Part shown: piece after piece, positions 1-8,103 of the stretch | How the letters are laid out: each line of letters opens with the position of its first letter | How positions within the stretch are numbered: the first letter of the stretch is position 1 | Assembly: GCA_011620315.1 (NCBI GenBank) | Contig: WOZO01000074.1 | Coordinates: 1 to 35,326, forward strand | Direction of reading: 5' to 3' | DNA length: 35,326 nucleotides | Origin: Sideroxydans sp. | Lineage (GTDB): Bacteria > Pseudomonadota > Gammaproteobacteria > Burkholderiales > Gallionellaceae | Translations under genes and position numbers: made by a program | Notes under the pieces: model-generated | Database searches by the model: none | What the model saw: the letters and a program-made list of their open reading frames with translations, nothing else | Told to the model about the DNA's origin: nothing

Positions 1-2778
1 GAAATCTATCTCTGGACTGTCGAAACCAAGGACGGGGCGAAGAAGCCCGACGGCTCGCCCTATACCGCGACAGACCTGCGCGAGATTCAGGACTGGATCA
101 TCAAGCCACAGCTGCGAAATGTTCCTGGCGTGACCGAGATCAATTCCATTGGCGGCTTTGCCAAGGAATACCAGATCGCGCCCATCCCTGAACGCCTGGC
201 TTCTCTCGGCGTGACACTGCAGGATGTGGTCACTGCGCTGGACCGCAACAACGGCAATGTGGGCGCGGGCTATATCGAAAAGCGTGGCGAGCAGTATCTG
301 ATTCGTGCACCTGGTCAGGTGAAGTCGCTGGAAGACATCGGTAACGTGATCCTCAGCAGCGCCAACGGTGTTCCTGTGCGCGTTCGCGACGTGGCAGAAG
401 TTGGCCTTGGCCGGGAACTGCGCACAGGTGCTGCAACAGACAACGGACGCGAAGTGGTCCTCGGCACGGTGTTCATGCTGATCGGCGAGAACAGCCGGAC
501 TGTCTCGCAGGCGGTGGACAAGAAGATGTTGGAAGTCAACAAGAGCCTCCCAGAGGGGGTGCACGCGGTGACTGTCTACGACCGTACCGTGCTTGTTGAC
601 AAAGCCATCAGTACGGTGAAGAAGAACCTGCTGGAAGGCGCGGTTCTGGTGATCGTGATCCTGTTCCTCTTTCTGGGCAACATCCGTGCCGCCATCATCA
701 CGGCAATGGTCATCCCCTTGTCGATGCTTTTTACCTTCACGGGTATGGTTCAGTACAAGGTGAGCGCCAACCTGATGAGCCTGGGAGCGTTGGACTTCGG
801 CATCATCATCGACGGAGCGGTGGTGATCGTTGAGAACTGCGTACGGAGACTTGCCCATGCACAAGCGCACCACGGTCGGCCACTGACGCGGGCTGAGCGC
901 TTCCATGAGGTGTTTTTGGCATCCCAGGAGTCAAGGCGTCCATTGCTGTTCGGACAGCTCATCATCATGGTGGTGTACCTGCCCATCTTCGCGCTGACAG
1001 GCGTTGAAGGGAAGATGTTCCACCCCATGGCATTCACGGTGGTCGCGGCACTGCTGGGCGCCATGGTTCTGTCGGTGACATTCATCCCCGCAGCGGTGGC
1101 CCTGTTCATCGGCAATCGGGTCAGCGAGAAGGAAAACTTCCTGCTGGGCCATGCCAAGCGCTTGTATGGTCCACTGCTCGACCGTGTCATGGCCGCCAAG
1201 GCGGTCGTACTGACCGCAGCTGCAGTTGCGGTGATCTTGTGCGGGTTGATCGCCACGCGTATGGGCAGCGAGTTTGTACCCAATCTCAATGAAGGCGACT
1301 TTGCGATCCAGGCGCTGCGCATCCCAGGCACCAGCCTTTCCCAGTCAGTCCAAATGCAGCAGCAAATTGAAAGGACCTTGAAAGAGAAATTCCCCGAGAT
1401 CGAGCGCATCTTCGCCAGAACCGGTACTGCGGAGATTGCCTCGGACCCCATGCCGCCGAACATTTCGGACGGGTACATCATGCTCAAGCCAATGGCCGAA
1501 TGGCCCGAACCTCGAAAAACCCGCGACGAATTACTCGCGGCGATTCAGGAAGTCACCGGGAAAATCCCGGGCAACAACTATGAGTTCTCCCAGCCCATTC
1601 AGCTGCGCTTTAACGAGCTGATCTCCGGGGTGCGCAGTGACGTAGCCGTGAAGATCTTCGGTGACGACATGGATGTCCTGAACAAGTCCGCAGAAGAAGT
1701 CTCCGCAATGCTGCAGAAGATTCAGGGCTCCTCTGAGGTGAAGGTTGAGCAGACGACGGGGCTTCCGATGCTCACCGTGAACATCGACCGCCAGAAGGCT
1801 GCTCGCTATGGTCTGAACGTTGCCGACATTCAAGACACCGTGGCCACCGCTATCGGTGGACGCGAGGCCGGCACTATGTTCGAGGGCGACCGCAGATTCG
1901 ACATCCTGGTTCGTCTGCCTGAATCCCTGCGCAACGATCTCGAAGGGATGAAGCGCCTTCCTATCCCGCTGCCGCGTTCTGCCAATGGGACAGAGGCCAA
2001 AACGAACTTCATCCCGCTGGGCGAGGTAGCAACATTCGAGCTTGCTCCTGGCCCCAACCAGGTGAGCCGAGAAAACGGCAAGCGCCGCATCGTCGTGAGC
2101 ACCAACGTGCGCGGGCGCGATGTGGGCTCTTTCGTCGCAGAGGCTGAGAAAGGCCTGGCCCAGATCAAGATTCCTACCGGCTATTGGACGAGCTGGGGCG
2201 GAACCTTCCAGAACTTGCAGTCGGCCACGCAGCGCCTGCAGATCGTCGTGCCGGTGTCCCTGCTGCTGGTTTTCGTGCTGCTGTTCGCTATGTTCGGCAA
2301 CGTCAAGGATGGTCTGCTGGTCTTCACTGGCATCCCATTCGCTTTGACGGGGGGCATCCTGGCGCTTTGGCTTCGCGACATTCCGATGTCTATCTCTGCG
2401 GCTGTCGGCTTCATCGCGCTTTCTGGGGTGGCCGTGCTCAATGGTCTGGTGATGATTTCGTACATCCGCAGCTTGAGGGAAGGCGGTGTTGGTCTTGACG
2501 AAGCAATCCGTGACGGCGCGCTCACCCGGCTACGGCCGGTTCTGATGACTGCCCTGGTGGCCTCGCTGGGCTTCATTCCAATGGCCATTGCGACAGGCAC
2601 CGGCGCTGAAGTCCAGCGTCCCCTGGCCACCGTGGTGATCGGCGGAATTCTCTCGTCCACGCTGCTCACGCTTCTCGTGCTGCCGATTCTTTACCGTCTG
2701 GCCCACCGGCCCGATGAGGAAGATGAGGACGTGTCCGCTGAGCCCTCGCATCCCCCAGACGTGTCCGCTCCCGTGTAG
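1..2778 (+). CDS. czcA: CzcA-type heavy-metal RND efflux pump, 5' end outside window
   Basis: Inner-membrane, proton-driven RND transporter that exports divalent cations through a CzcCBA-type tripartite complex. The reading frame is open from the first base, so the gene starts upstream. About 925 residues are present against roughly 1,050 for the family, so around 125 N-terminal residues are missing. Visible are the periplasmic porter domains, a membrane block with the motif DFGIIIDGAVVIVEN (about 793-837), a second porter section and a final membrane block ending near 2710. The DFG-x3-DGAVV-x-VEN signature is that of the HME1 (Co/Zn/Cd) subgroup rather than the Cu/Ag pumps; this is family knowledge. 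The C-terminal tail is acidic (DEEDED). A hairpin and a small periplasmic-protein gene follow. Confidence 0.95.
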   Translation, partial: EIYLWTVETKDGAKKPDGSPYTATDLREIQDWIIKPQLRNVPGVTEINSIGGFAKEYQIAPIPERLASLGVTLQDVVTALDRNNGNVGAGYIEKRGEQYLIRAPGQVKSLEDIGNVILSSANGVPVRVRDVAEVGLGRELRTGAATDNGREVVLGTVFMLIGENSRTVSQAVDKKMLEVNKSLPEGVHAVTVYDRTVLVDKAISTVKKNLLEGAVLVIVILFLFLGNIRAAIITAMVIPLSMLFTFTGMVQYKVSANLMSLGALDFGIIIDGAVVIVENCVRRLAHAQAHHGRPLTRAERFHEVFLASQESRRPLLFGQLIIMVVYLPIFALTGVEGKMFHPMAFTVVAALLGAMVLSVTFIPAAVALFIGNRVSEKENFLLGHAKRLYGPLLDRVMAAKAVVLTAAAVAVILCGLIATRMGSEFVPNLNEGDFAIQALRIPGTSLSQSVQMQQQIERTLKEKFPEIERIFARTGTAEIASDPMPPNISDGYIMLKPMAEWPEPRKTRDELLAAIQEVTGKIPGNNYEFSQPIQLRFNELISGVRSDVAVKIFGDDMDVLNKSAEEVSAMLQKIQGSSEVKVEQTTGLPMLTVNIDRQKAARYGLNVADIQDTVATAIGGREAGTMFEGDRRFDILVRLPESLRNDLEGMKRLPIPLPRSANGTEAKTNFIPLGEVATFELAPGPNQVSRENGKRRIVVSTNVRGRDVGSFVAEAEKGLAQIKIPTGYWTSWGGTFQNLQSATQRLQIVVPVSLLLVFVLLFAMFGNVKDGLLVFTGIPFALTGGILALWLRDIPMSISAAVGFIALSGVAVLNGLVMISYIRSLREGGVGLDEAIRDGALTRLRPVLMTALVASLGFIPMAIATGTGAEVQRPLATVVIGGILSSTLLTLLVLPILYRLAHRPDEEDEDVSAEPSHPPDVSAPV

Positions 2779-2785
2779 TTGTGAA

Positions 2786-2808
2786 AGGTCCCGCTCGCGG
2801 CGGGACCT
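2786..2808 (+). terminator. Hairpin after czcA, possible terminator or attenuator
   Basis: A perfect 9-bp stem (AGGTCCCGC / GCGGGACCT) with a 5-base loop starts 8 bases after the czcA stop and is followed by a pyrimidine-rich stretch (TCTCCTTTCC) without a real T-run. It could end or dampen transcription between czcA and the next gene. Confidence 0.5.
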
Positions 2809-2843
2809 CTCCTTTCCATAAATCTCGCTCCAAAGGAACTTTC

Positions 2844-3224
2844 ATGAAATTCTCTCAAGTCCTCATCGCGCTCGCGGTATCGATCTCCGGCACGGCCTTC
2901 GCTGCCGATGACCACGGCCACGAAGCCAAGCCGATGCACGGGGGCGTCACCGCTCAAGCGAAAGATGTGGACTACGAGCTGGTGGCCAAGGCCGACAAGC
3001 TGCAACTGTTCATGCGCGACCACGGCAAGCCGTTTGACGTTTCAGGCATGACCGCGAAGGCCACTCTCCTGGCGGGTAGCGACAAGCAGGAAGTCCAGCT
3101 CCAGCCCGTGGATGGCAAGCTCGAAGCCGCCGGCAATTTCAAGGTCGCCTCAGGCACAAAAGCCGTGGTTGCAGTCTCGAAGGTTGGAAAGGCCGTGGCT
3201 TCCGTCCGCTTCACGCTGAAGTAG
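2844..3224 (+). CDS. Small periplasmic protein with His-rich N-terminus, linked to czcA
   Basis: A 126-residue protein with a clear Sec signal peptide (MKFSQVLIALAVSISGTAFA, cleavage likely after AFA). The mature protein starts with a short His-rich stretch (DDHGHE, then MHGG), followed by about 95 residues predicted to be mostly beta strand. The composition recalls the metal-binding N-terminal segments of CzcB-type adaptors, but I cannot name a family with certainty. The start at 2844 is chosen because AAAGGA lies 6 bases upstream and the signal peptide begins there; an upstream in-frame GTG at 2781 would bury the signal peptide. Its position behind czcA suggests periplasmic metal binding, which is inference. 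Confidence 0.85.
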   Translation: MKFSQVLIALAVSISGTAFAADDHGHEAKPMHGGVTAQAKDVDYELVAKADKLQLFMRDHGKPFDVSGMTAKATLLAGSDKQEVQLQPVDGKLEAAGNFKVASGTKAVVAVSKVGKAVASVRFTLK

Positions 3225-3403
3225 CGCGAACGAGATCGCAACTGCCATGCGGTATGGCCAAGTGGCAACTCCAAGTTTGGCAAGAACTCCCCGCACGAGG
3301 GGAGATGTCGCTGCGCGGGGTGCAGACGTCACCTACAGCCTTGGTGCGCGCCGCCCTGCGGAGAAAGCATGACGCCCGTCGGGTTCGGCGAGTGGAGTGA
3401 TAC

Positions 3404-3640
3404 ATGTCTATGCAGCCGGTCCAGGACGGACTATTTACCAAACTGTTCTGGATATGGATCGGGTTGCTGATATCCGTGTTGGTATTCTGGAGCCTGCGTC
3501 ATCTCTGGCTAAAGTATCACCCGCCGCTGGAGGTGCGAACAAAGCACAGCCGTCGCCTTGCAAAAAGACTGAGAGAGAATCAGGCGCTGCGCTTTCAGTC
3601 CAGATCACCCAAGAGGCCGCGATCTCGCGATCACCACTGA
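3404..3640 (+). CDS. Small single-pass membrane protein, unknown function
   Basis: A 78-residue frame with one strong hydrophobic segment (about residues 11-30, rich in W, I, L and V) followed by a basic tail with many Arg and Lys. This suggests a membrane-anchored peptide with a cytoplasmic positive C-terminus. GAGTGGAG sits upstream of the ATG at a plausible distance. The 178 bases before it contain a 6-bp GC hairpin (3287-3304) but nothing else I recognise. An overlapping frame from 3397 looks less protein-like. I do not recognise a family. Confidence 0.5.
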   Translation: MSMQPVQDGLFTKLFWIWIGLLISVLVFWSLRHLWLKYHPPLEVRTKHSRRLAKRLRENQALRFQSRSPKRPRSRDHH

Positions 3641-3771
3641 GTGGTACTGAAGGCCCTACCATATCGGTGCAGTAGCTTCGGCTGCTGATCGCAAAGGCCG
3701 ACTGATTTCAATAGCGGTGCTTGGCTGCATGCAGTTTGCACCACAGCATCAAAAAATGAGGTCAAGACACC

Positions 3772-4020
3772 ATGGCATTCAGACCCTATTGGATCGTGAC
3801 GTTGTTGGCGTCGGCCGTGTTGACTGGGTGCGCGACTCCTGTCTACGAAGGCCGTTTTGCCTGGAAAGACGGTTGGAGGACCGGTGTCGTAACGCGGACC
3901 GGGCTCGACGAATTGACTCGAAGCAGGTACGAGTGGCAGTGCGGGTTCCCAGCACCTCGCCAATCCGTGGAGGACTTCGCGGTAGTTCGGTGGAAGGAAG
4001 TTGGCAGGGTTCTGAATTGA
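3772..4020 (+). CDS. Small lipoprotein, unknown function
   Basis: An 82-residue protein with a lipoprotein signal: a hydrophobic stretch ending in the lipobox LTGC, so the mature protein would begin at Cys20 and be lipid-anchored. The mature part (about 63 residues) is rich in Trp, Arg and Gly. GAGG lies about 9 bases before the ATG. The H-NS-like gene starts 8 bases after its stop, so the two are probably co-transcribed. No family recognised. Confidence 0.65.
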   Translation: MAFRPYWIVTLLASAVLTGCATPVYEGRFAWKDGWRTGVVTRTGLDELTRSRYEWQCGFPAPRQSVEDFAVVRWKEVGRVLN

Positions 4021-4027
4021 GATCGCG

Positions 4028-4378
4028 TTGCCCAAGACACTCACCCAGATGAAGAAACGCCTCGAAGAGGCGATGAGTGAAGCCCGCGAGGCCGAGGAAA
4101 TCATTCCGCTATTGAAAGAGGCGATCACCAAGTTCGATCTTGTGCCGGATGACTTGTTTGAAATGGGTGCGGGTAGGTTCGGCACGAAATTGGCTCCGCG
4201 TAAGACCCTACAAAGAGACTCGCCTTCAGATAGCCAAACGGGTGTTTATCAAGACGCTGAGGGCAATACCTGGGCCGGAAAGGGCCGACGTCCCAGATGG
4301 TTGAACGAAGCCCTGGTGCGGGGCAAAACTCTTGAAGATTTTTTACCTCGAAGAAAGCGTCTGCAAAGCGCTAAGTAA
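4028..4378 (+). CDS. H-NS family nucleoid protein (first copy)
   Basis: A 116-residue H-NS-type DNA-binding protein that probably silences AT-rich or newly acquired DNA. The N-terminal half is a charged alpha-helical oligomerisation segment. The C-terminal half holds the H-NS core, seen as YQDAEGNTWAGKGRRPRWL (about residues 76-94), matching the family pattern YxDxxGxxWxGxGRxPxWL. The TTG start at 4028 is preferred because the resulting N-terminus (MPKTLTQ) resembles relatives; an ATG at 4049 is the alternative. There is no clear ribosome-binding site, so coupling to the lipoprotein stop 8 bases upstream is possible. A distinct second H-NS gene is at 31546-31851. The gene ends 61 bases before a putative transposon end. 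Confidence 0.85.
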   Translation: MPKTLTQMKKRLEEAMSEAREAEEIIPLLKEAITKFDLVPDDLFEMGAGRFGTKLAPRKTLQRDSPSDSQTGVYQDAEGNTWAGKGRRPRWLNEALVRGKTLEDFLPRRKRLQSAK

Positions 4379-4410
4379 TTGGAGTCAAAGGGATTTTTGC
4401 CGTCGAATTC

Positions 4411-4439
4411 TGATTCTGCACAAAAACAGAGGTCACCCC
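4411..4439 (-). repeat. Putative terminus of a second Tn3-family element (extends to the left)
   Basis: Read on the minus strand from 4439, this begins GGGGTGACC and shows TTTT and GTGCA at the same distances as in the terminal repeats at 4496 and 31043. By my alignment 19 of 29 bases agree with the left repeat of the 26.5-kb element. The zeta-toxin reading frame stops resembling its family exactly here. I infer the right end of another Tn3-like transposon carrying the czc block; its other end lies outside the window. Confidence 0.55.
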
Positions 4440-4495
4440 GGGGTGGACATAACCGACTCGAAAGCAAACGAGTGTCCGGCCTGCAACGCGGTAAC
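4440..4495 (-). pseudogene. Middle fragment of the disrupted zeta-toxin-like kinase gene
   Basis: On the minus strand this encodes TALQAGHSFAFESVMSTP, which continues the N-terminal part encoded at 31282-31044 in frame once the 26.5-kb transposon and one GTAAC copy are removed. The stretch matches the zeta-family region of the form GxSFAFETxMS that follows the ADD helix. It ends at 4440, where the second Tn3-like terminus begins, so the rest of the kinase is absent from the window. The toxin should be inactive. Confidence 0.75.
4491..4495 (+). repeat. Target-site duplication GTAAC, left copy
   Basis: GTAAC immediately precedes the left terminal repeat and recurs as GTAAC right after the right terminal repeat (31044-31048). 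Five-base duplications are the norm for Tn3-family transposition. Confidence 0.9.
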
Positions 4496-4528
4496 GGGGT
4501 GATCGTACTTTTCGTGCAAATTGGTGCG
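4496..4528 (+). repeat. Left terminal inverted repeat of the 26.5-kb transposon
   Basis: 33 bases beginning GGGGTGATCGTACTTTTCG and ending GGTGCG. They match the reverse complement of 31011-31043 at 32 of 33 positions (T versus C at position 17). Confidence 0.95.
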
Positions 4529-4650
4529 TTTTCCGCGCGAACCCTTTCCGGGCGCGGCTTGCAGCCTTGCTGATCGACCGAAATACGCCAAGTTAGGCCC
4601 GCTCAACGGCCGTCGTACACTTGGCCAACCACACCTGCTCGACGTCGGCC

Positions 4651-7590
4651 ATGTCAACCTACGCCCTTCGCTTTGTTGGCCAGGAGGGCCTGTCGAACCG
4701 CCTGTCCGACTTCGACCTGAATCAGTTTTTCCTGCTCACTGCGGCCGACATCAAGGCAGTAGGCGCGCAGTTTCGCTCCGACCACCGCGCGCCGGCGGCG
4801 TTGATGGTGCTGTATCTGCGAGCGGTGGGCCGCCCGTTGGACAGCTCCACGGTATTGCCCAGAAATCTCCTGCGCTACGTCGGCGAGACCTTCAGGACGA
4901 CTGCGCCCACGATCGCCAGCCTGCGCTCGATCTATCAGCGCAGCCAGACGCTGTACATACACCAGCTCTGGGCGAAAACCCACCTGGGCCTCAAGGACCT
5001 CGACGAACAGTCCGAGGCGCAGCTGGTCGCCCTGCTCAAGCTGCAGGCCGCCGAAGCCTCCCACTCCGACGACCTCGCCACTGCGGCATGCCACTGGCTG
5101 TACGAGCACCGCATCCTGATCCCCGGTCCGCGGCGTGTGCAGGACTGGGCGCGCGCCGCGTTCGCTGCGACCGAAGCCGAGATTTTGCAGACCATCAGCA
5201 AAGCCGTGCCGGCGGCCACGCTCAAGAGCTGCCGCGAGTCAACCTACCGTCAGCGCCCTGACGGCACTGCCACCCATCTCGAATGGCTCAAGACGCCGTC
5301 AAGGCGCCACGGCCCGACCAGCCTGACCGAAGTCCTTGAAAAGATCCGGTATCTCAAGGGACTGACGGCACACGAATGGCCGCTCGACGACATCGCCATC
5401 CCCAAACAGCGCGCCTACGCCCAGCAGATGCAAGCGCGCCGGCCCGCGAAGTCGAAAGAAATCAAGGACACGACGCAAACCATCGAGTTGGTGTGCTTTC
5501 TGCGCATGACCCTGCTCGAACTCACCGACCTGGCGATACAGCAAGGCAGCCGGCGCAGCCAGAAACTGTTTCGCGACGCTGCACAGAAAGCCCAGACCAG
5601 CCGGAGTCGATCAGAAAGCACCGCTCGCCAGCAGGCGCTCAAGGCCAGGGTGGTCCTGCGTGACGAGACAAAAACCTGGCGCGTGCGCTGTATGGAGGCC
5701 GATCAGGTCTTGTCGGACCTGCTGGATACGCCCCAGGGCAGCTTCCTGTCCCATGTTCGCCGGGCCCTGGCGGCGGACCAGCAGCGCGTCAAGGCGTTTC
5801 TGGGCGGCTTGGAGGGCCTCGAATTCGGGGGGCAAGCCGACGACACCGGTTTTACGCAGTGGACTGCCTGGCGCGACCTCCAAGGCATGAAGGCGACGGA
5901 ATTGCCGCCAGAGTTCAAGATCCCTGAGGTGGGTGCGGCTTGGCACGATCTTGTCCATGACGCCGATCCCAAGAGCGGCCTGCAGGCCTTTGCCGCGTGC
6001 ACCATGATGTCCTTGCGCAAAAGCCTGCGCAGCGGCAAGGTGTGGATCGATCACTCGCTGAGTTTCCGGCAGCGCGATCAGATGCTGATCTCGCCGCAAG
6101 AGTGGGCGCGCGAGCGCGACAAGTACATCGCCCTGCTGGGGTTGCCGCGCACGGCCGACGAATTCATCGAGCCCGCCTTGGACAATCTGAAGGTCGGCGT
6201 CATCGCTGTGTCCGAGGCCTGCCAGAAAGGCAAGATCGAGATCGGCGCCGACGGGATGCTGCATCTGCCGGCGGTCACCGCCTTGCCTGACGATGGGGAG
6301 CCGCGCCGCATGCGCGACCTGATCTACCAGTTGATCGGCGACGTGCAATTCCCCGACATTCTGCTGGAGATGGACGCGCTGTGCAGCGTCAGTGAGGTGC
6401 TGCTCGGACATCGAGCCGAAACCGTGGCGCAACTGCTTGCCCTGTATGCGGCGCTGCTCGCACACGGCACCGACATCGACGCCAAGACCGCTGCGTCGAT
6501 GATCCCGGGCGTTGACACGGCGCAAGTGTCGGTGGCCATGCGGGCGTTGGAAACCCATGGCCGGTTGCGGCGCGCGAACGAGCGGGTGGTCGAATTCCAG
6601 GGCCGCGTCCCGCTGGCCGCCCACTGGGGCAGCGGCGAGAAGGCCTCGGCCGACATGATGTCGCTGGACGCATCCCGCCACCTGTGGAGCGCCCGCGTCG
6701 ATCCCCGCCGGCGTACCTACGCGGCGGGCATCTACACGCACCTGCTGGATCGATGGGGCATCGTCTACGACCAGCCGATCGTGCTCAACGAACGCCAAGC
6801 CGGGGTGGCGATCGAGGGCGTGGAGCAGCACAACCGCAGCCAGGACCGCATTCGCTTGTCCCTGCTGGCGGTCGACACCCACGGCTACACCAACGGTGCC
6901 ATGGCGGTGGCCAAGTTGCTCGGATTCGACCTGTGCCCGCGCCTGCGCGACCTGGCCGAGAGAAAGCTCTACCTGCCGGCAGGCTTCGCCGTGCCGGAGA
7001 ACATCGAGCGCGTGACGGTCAAGCGCCTCTCGCGAAGGGCCATCCGCGAAGGGTGGGATGAACTGCTGCGGCTGATCGCCTCCATTCGCATGGGCAAGAT
7101 CGGCGCCGATCTCGCACTGCGATTTCTCGGCAGCGCGGCTCAAGGTGATCCGGCCTGTCGCGCTGCTGAACATCTTGGCAGGTTGTTGAGAAGCATTTTC
7201 TTGTGCGACTACGTCACCATCGAGGACTTCCGCCGCGAGATTCACACGTTGCTTGCCCGGGGCGAGTCGGTTCATCAGCTGCAGCGGGTTGTCTACACCG
7301 GCAAACTGCCCACCGAGCGCGGCCGGCGGCGCGACGAGATGAAGGCGATCTCCGGCTCGCACGCCTTGCTGACCAACATCGTGATCGCTTGGAATACCAA
7401 CCGGATGAATGATGTGGTCGAACGCCTGCGCAAGGGCGGCATGGAAATTGACGACGCCTGGCTGCGGCGGATGGGTCCCGCCCACTCCAGCCACATCAAC
7501 TTCCGCGGCACATTCAGTTTCAGCGTCGACAAGTATGCGCAGGCGCTTCTCAGATTGCCGCCGACGCCTCGACGCAGTGCGACAGCGTGA
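4651..7590 (+). CDS. tnpA: Tn3-family transposase TnpA, full length
   Basis: A 979-residue DDE transposase for replicative transposition. The N-terminus (STYALRFVGQEGLSNRLSDF) is the DUF4158-type domain of Tn3 transposases. The C-terminal third holds the catalytic domain, with recognisable blocks SADMMSLDASRH, LLAVDTHGYTNGAM (catalytic Asp regions), then GSHALLTNIVIAWNTNRM and the closing AHSSHINFRGTFSFSVD. The ATG at 4651 gives the family-typical N-terminus; a TTG at 4621 would add ten atypical residues. The gene starts 122 bases inside the left repeat and reads into the element. Length is normal (about 950-1,000) and no frameshift is seen, so it is probably functional. Long open frames on its opposite strand are shadows of its GC-rich codons. 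Confidence 0.95.
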   Translation: MSTYALRFVGQEGLSNRLSDFDLNQFFLLTAADIKAVGAQFRSDHRAPAALMVLYLRAVGRPLDSSTVLPRNLLRYVGETFRTTAPTIASLRSIYQRSQTLYIHQLWAKTHLGLKDLDEQSEAQLVALLKLQAAEASHSDDLATAACHWLYEHRILIPGPRRVQDWARAAFAATEAEILQTISKAVPAATLKSCRESTYRQRPDGTATHLEWLKTPSRRHGPTSLTEVLEKIRYLKGLTAHEWPLDDIAIPKQRAYAQQMQARRPAKSKEIKDTTQTIELVCFLRMTLLELTDLAIQQGSRRSQKLFRDAAQKAQTSRSRSESTARQQALKARVVLRDETKTWRVRCMEADQVLSDLLDTPQGSFLSHVRRALAADQQRVKAFLGGLEGLEFGGQADDTGFTQWTAWRDLQGMKATELPPEFKIPEVGAAWHDLVHDADPKSGLQAFAACTMMSLRKSLRSGKVWIDHSLSFRQRDQMLISPQEWARERDKYIALLGLPRTADEFIEPALDNLKVGVIAVSEACQKGKIEIGADGMLHLPAVTALPDDGEPRRMRDLIYQLIGDVQFPDILLEMDALCSVSEVLLGHRAETVAQLLALYAALLAHGTDIDAKTAASMIPGVDTAQVSVAMRALETHGRLRRANERVVEFQGRVPLAAHWGSGEKASADMMSLDASRHLWSARVDPRRRTYAAGIYTHLLDRWGIVYDQPIVLNERQAGVAIEGVEQHNRSQDRIRLSLLAVDTHGYTNGAMAVAKLLGFDLCPRLRDLAERKLYLPAGFAVPENIERVTVKRLSRRAIREGWDELLRLIASIRMGKIGADLALRFLGSAAQGDPACRAAEHLGRLLRSIFLCDYVTIEDFRREIHTLLARGESVHQLQRVVYTGKLPTERGRRRDEMKAISGSHALLTNIVIAWNTNRMNDVVERLRKGGMEIDDAWLRRMGPAHSSHINFRGTFSFSVDKYAQALLRLPPTPRRSATA

Positions 7591-7737
7591 GGCGCATCCC
7601 GCCGCGTCTCTTCATCGAATGGCCCGCGAACCTAACACCTCTTAAGCGACTTTGTCGGCAGCAGATCGGCTGCGTCCAGCCATACGTGCAGCAGCCCCCG
7701 CCGATCGAGTTCAATCTCTAACCAAAGGGGCTCCGTT

Positions 7738-7926
7738 ATCTCAGAAGCAGAAGTACAACGTGCAGCGAAGCAGGTGCGGAACAAGGACGGTCGCGACGGT
7801 GATCGTCAGGGCAGGCGCGTCACCGCGCAATACCTGCAGCGGCAGGCCGATGCGGCGGCGAACGAGGAAGCGAGCGCACGCCGGTCGAACGCGCTCGTGC
7901 AAGCACTGGCCGAATTGCTGCCCTGA
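7738..7926 (+). pseudogene. Small charged protein frame with ATC in the start position
   Basis: A 62-codon frame beginning ATC-TCA-GAA, rich in Arg, Gln, Ala and Glu, and ending LVQALAELLP. AAAGGGG lies 7 bases before the ATC, where an ATG would be expected. It may be a small gene whose start was lost by a point change, or it may use a very weak start. I do not recognise the product. Codon choice is GC-rich like its neighbours. Confidence 0.3.
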
Positions 7927-8075
7927 GCGCGAGCTGCGGCTGCGCTTTGGAACCGGGTCACGTGGTGAGCAATTGGGTGGAGACTTCTTGTGAGCGTTCG
8001 CACGGTGCTCAGTGCGGCGCTCTCCTACGCAGTGTTGGCGCCAGCGGACAGAAGTAAGCCGTCGCGGGCATCCAA

Positions 8076-8094
8076 GGGATGGCAGCGCCATCCC
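8076..8094 (-). terminator. Hairpin downstream of the first CusF-like gene
   Basis: A perfect 7-bp stem (GGGATGG / CCATCCC) with a 5-base loop, beginning about 10 bases after the stop of the minus-strand CusF-like gene. There is no strong U-tract, so terminator activity is uncertain. Confidence 0.4.
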
Positions 8095-8103
8095 GTTCCG
8101 GTT

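Larger units (their letters stand above)
7591..8103. other. Intergenic stretch with gene remnants
   Basis: About 500 bases between tnpA and the first CusF-like gene. It holds one protein-like frame without a usual start codon (7738-7926) and a short frame beginning GTG at 7990 with a signal-peptide-like start (VRTVLSAALSYAVLA) and GGTGGAG upstream; that frame then runs antisense into the CusF-like gene and is probably not intact. A hairpin lies at 8076-8094. Confidence 0.5.

Noticed and set aside
2781-2843. GTG start at 2781 for the small periplasmic protein
   Set aside because: It would place 21 residues before a typical signal peptide and overlap the hairpin; the ATG at 2844 has a proper ribosome-binding site.
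3287-3304. 6-bp GC hairpin after the small periplasmic-protein gene
   Set aside because: No T-run follows and the stem is short; too weak to list as a terminator.
5611-7494. A 627-codon open frame on the minus strand opposite tnpA
   Set aside because: It mirrors the GC-rich codons of the clearly recognisable transposase and shows no family motifs or ribosome-binding site.
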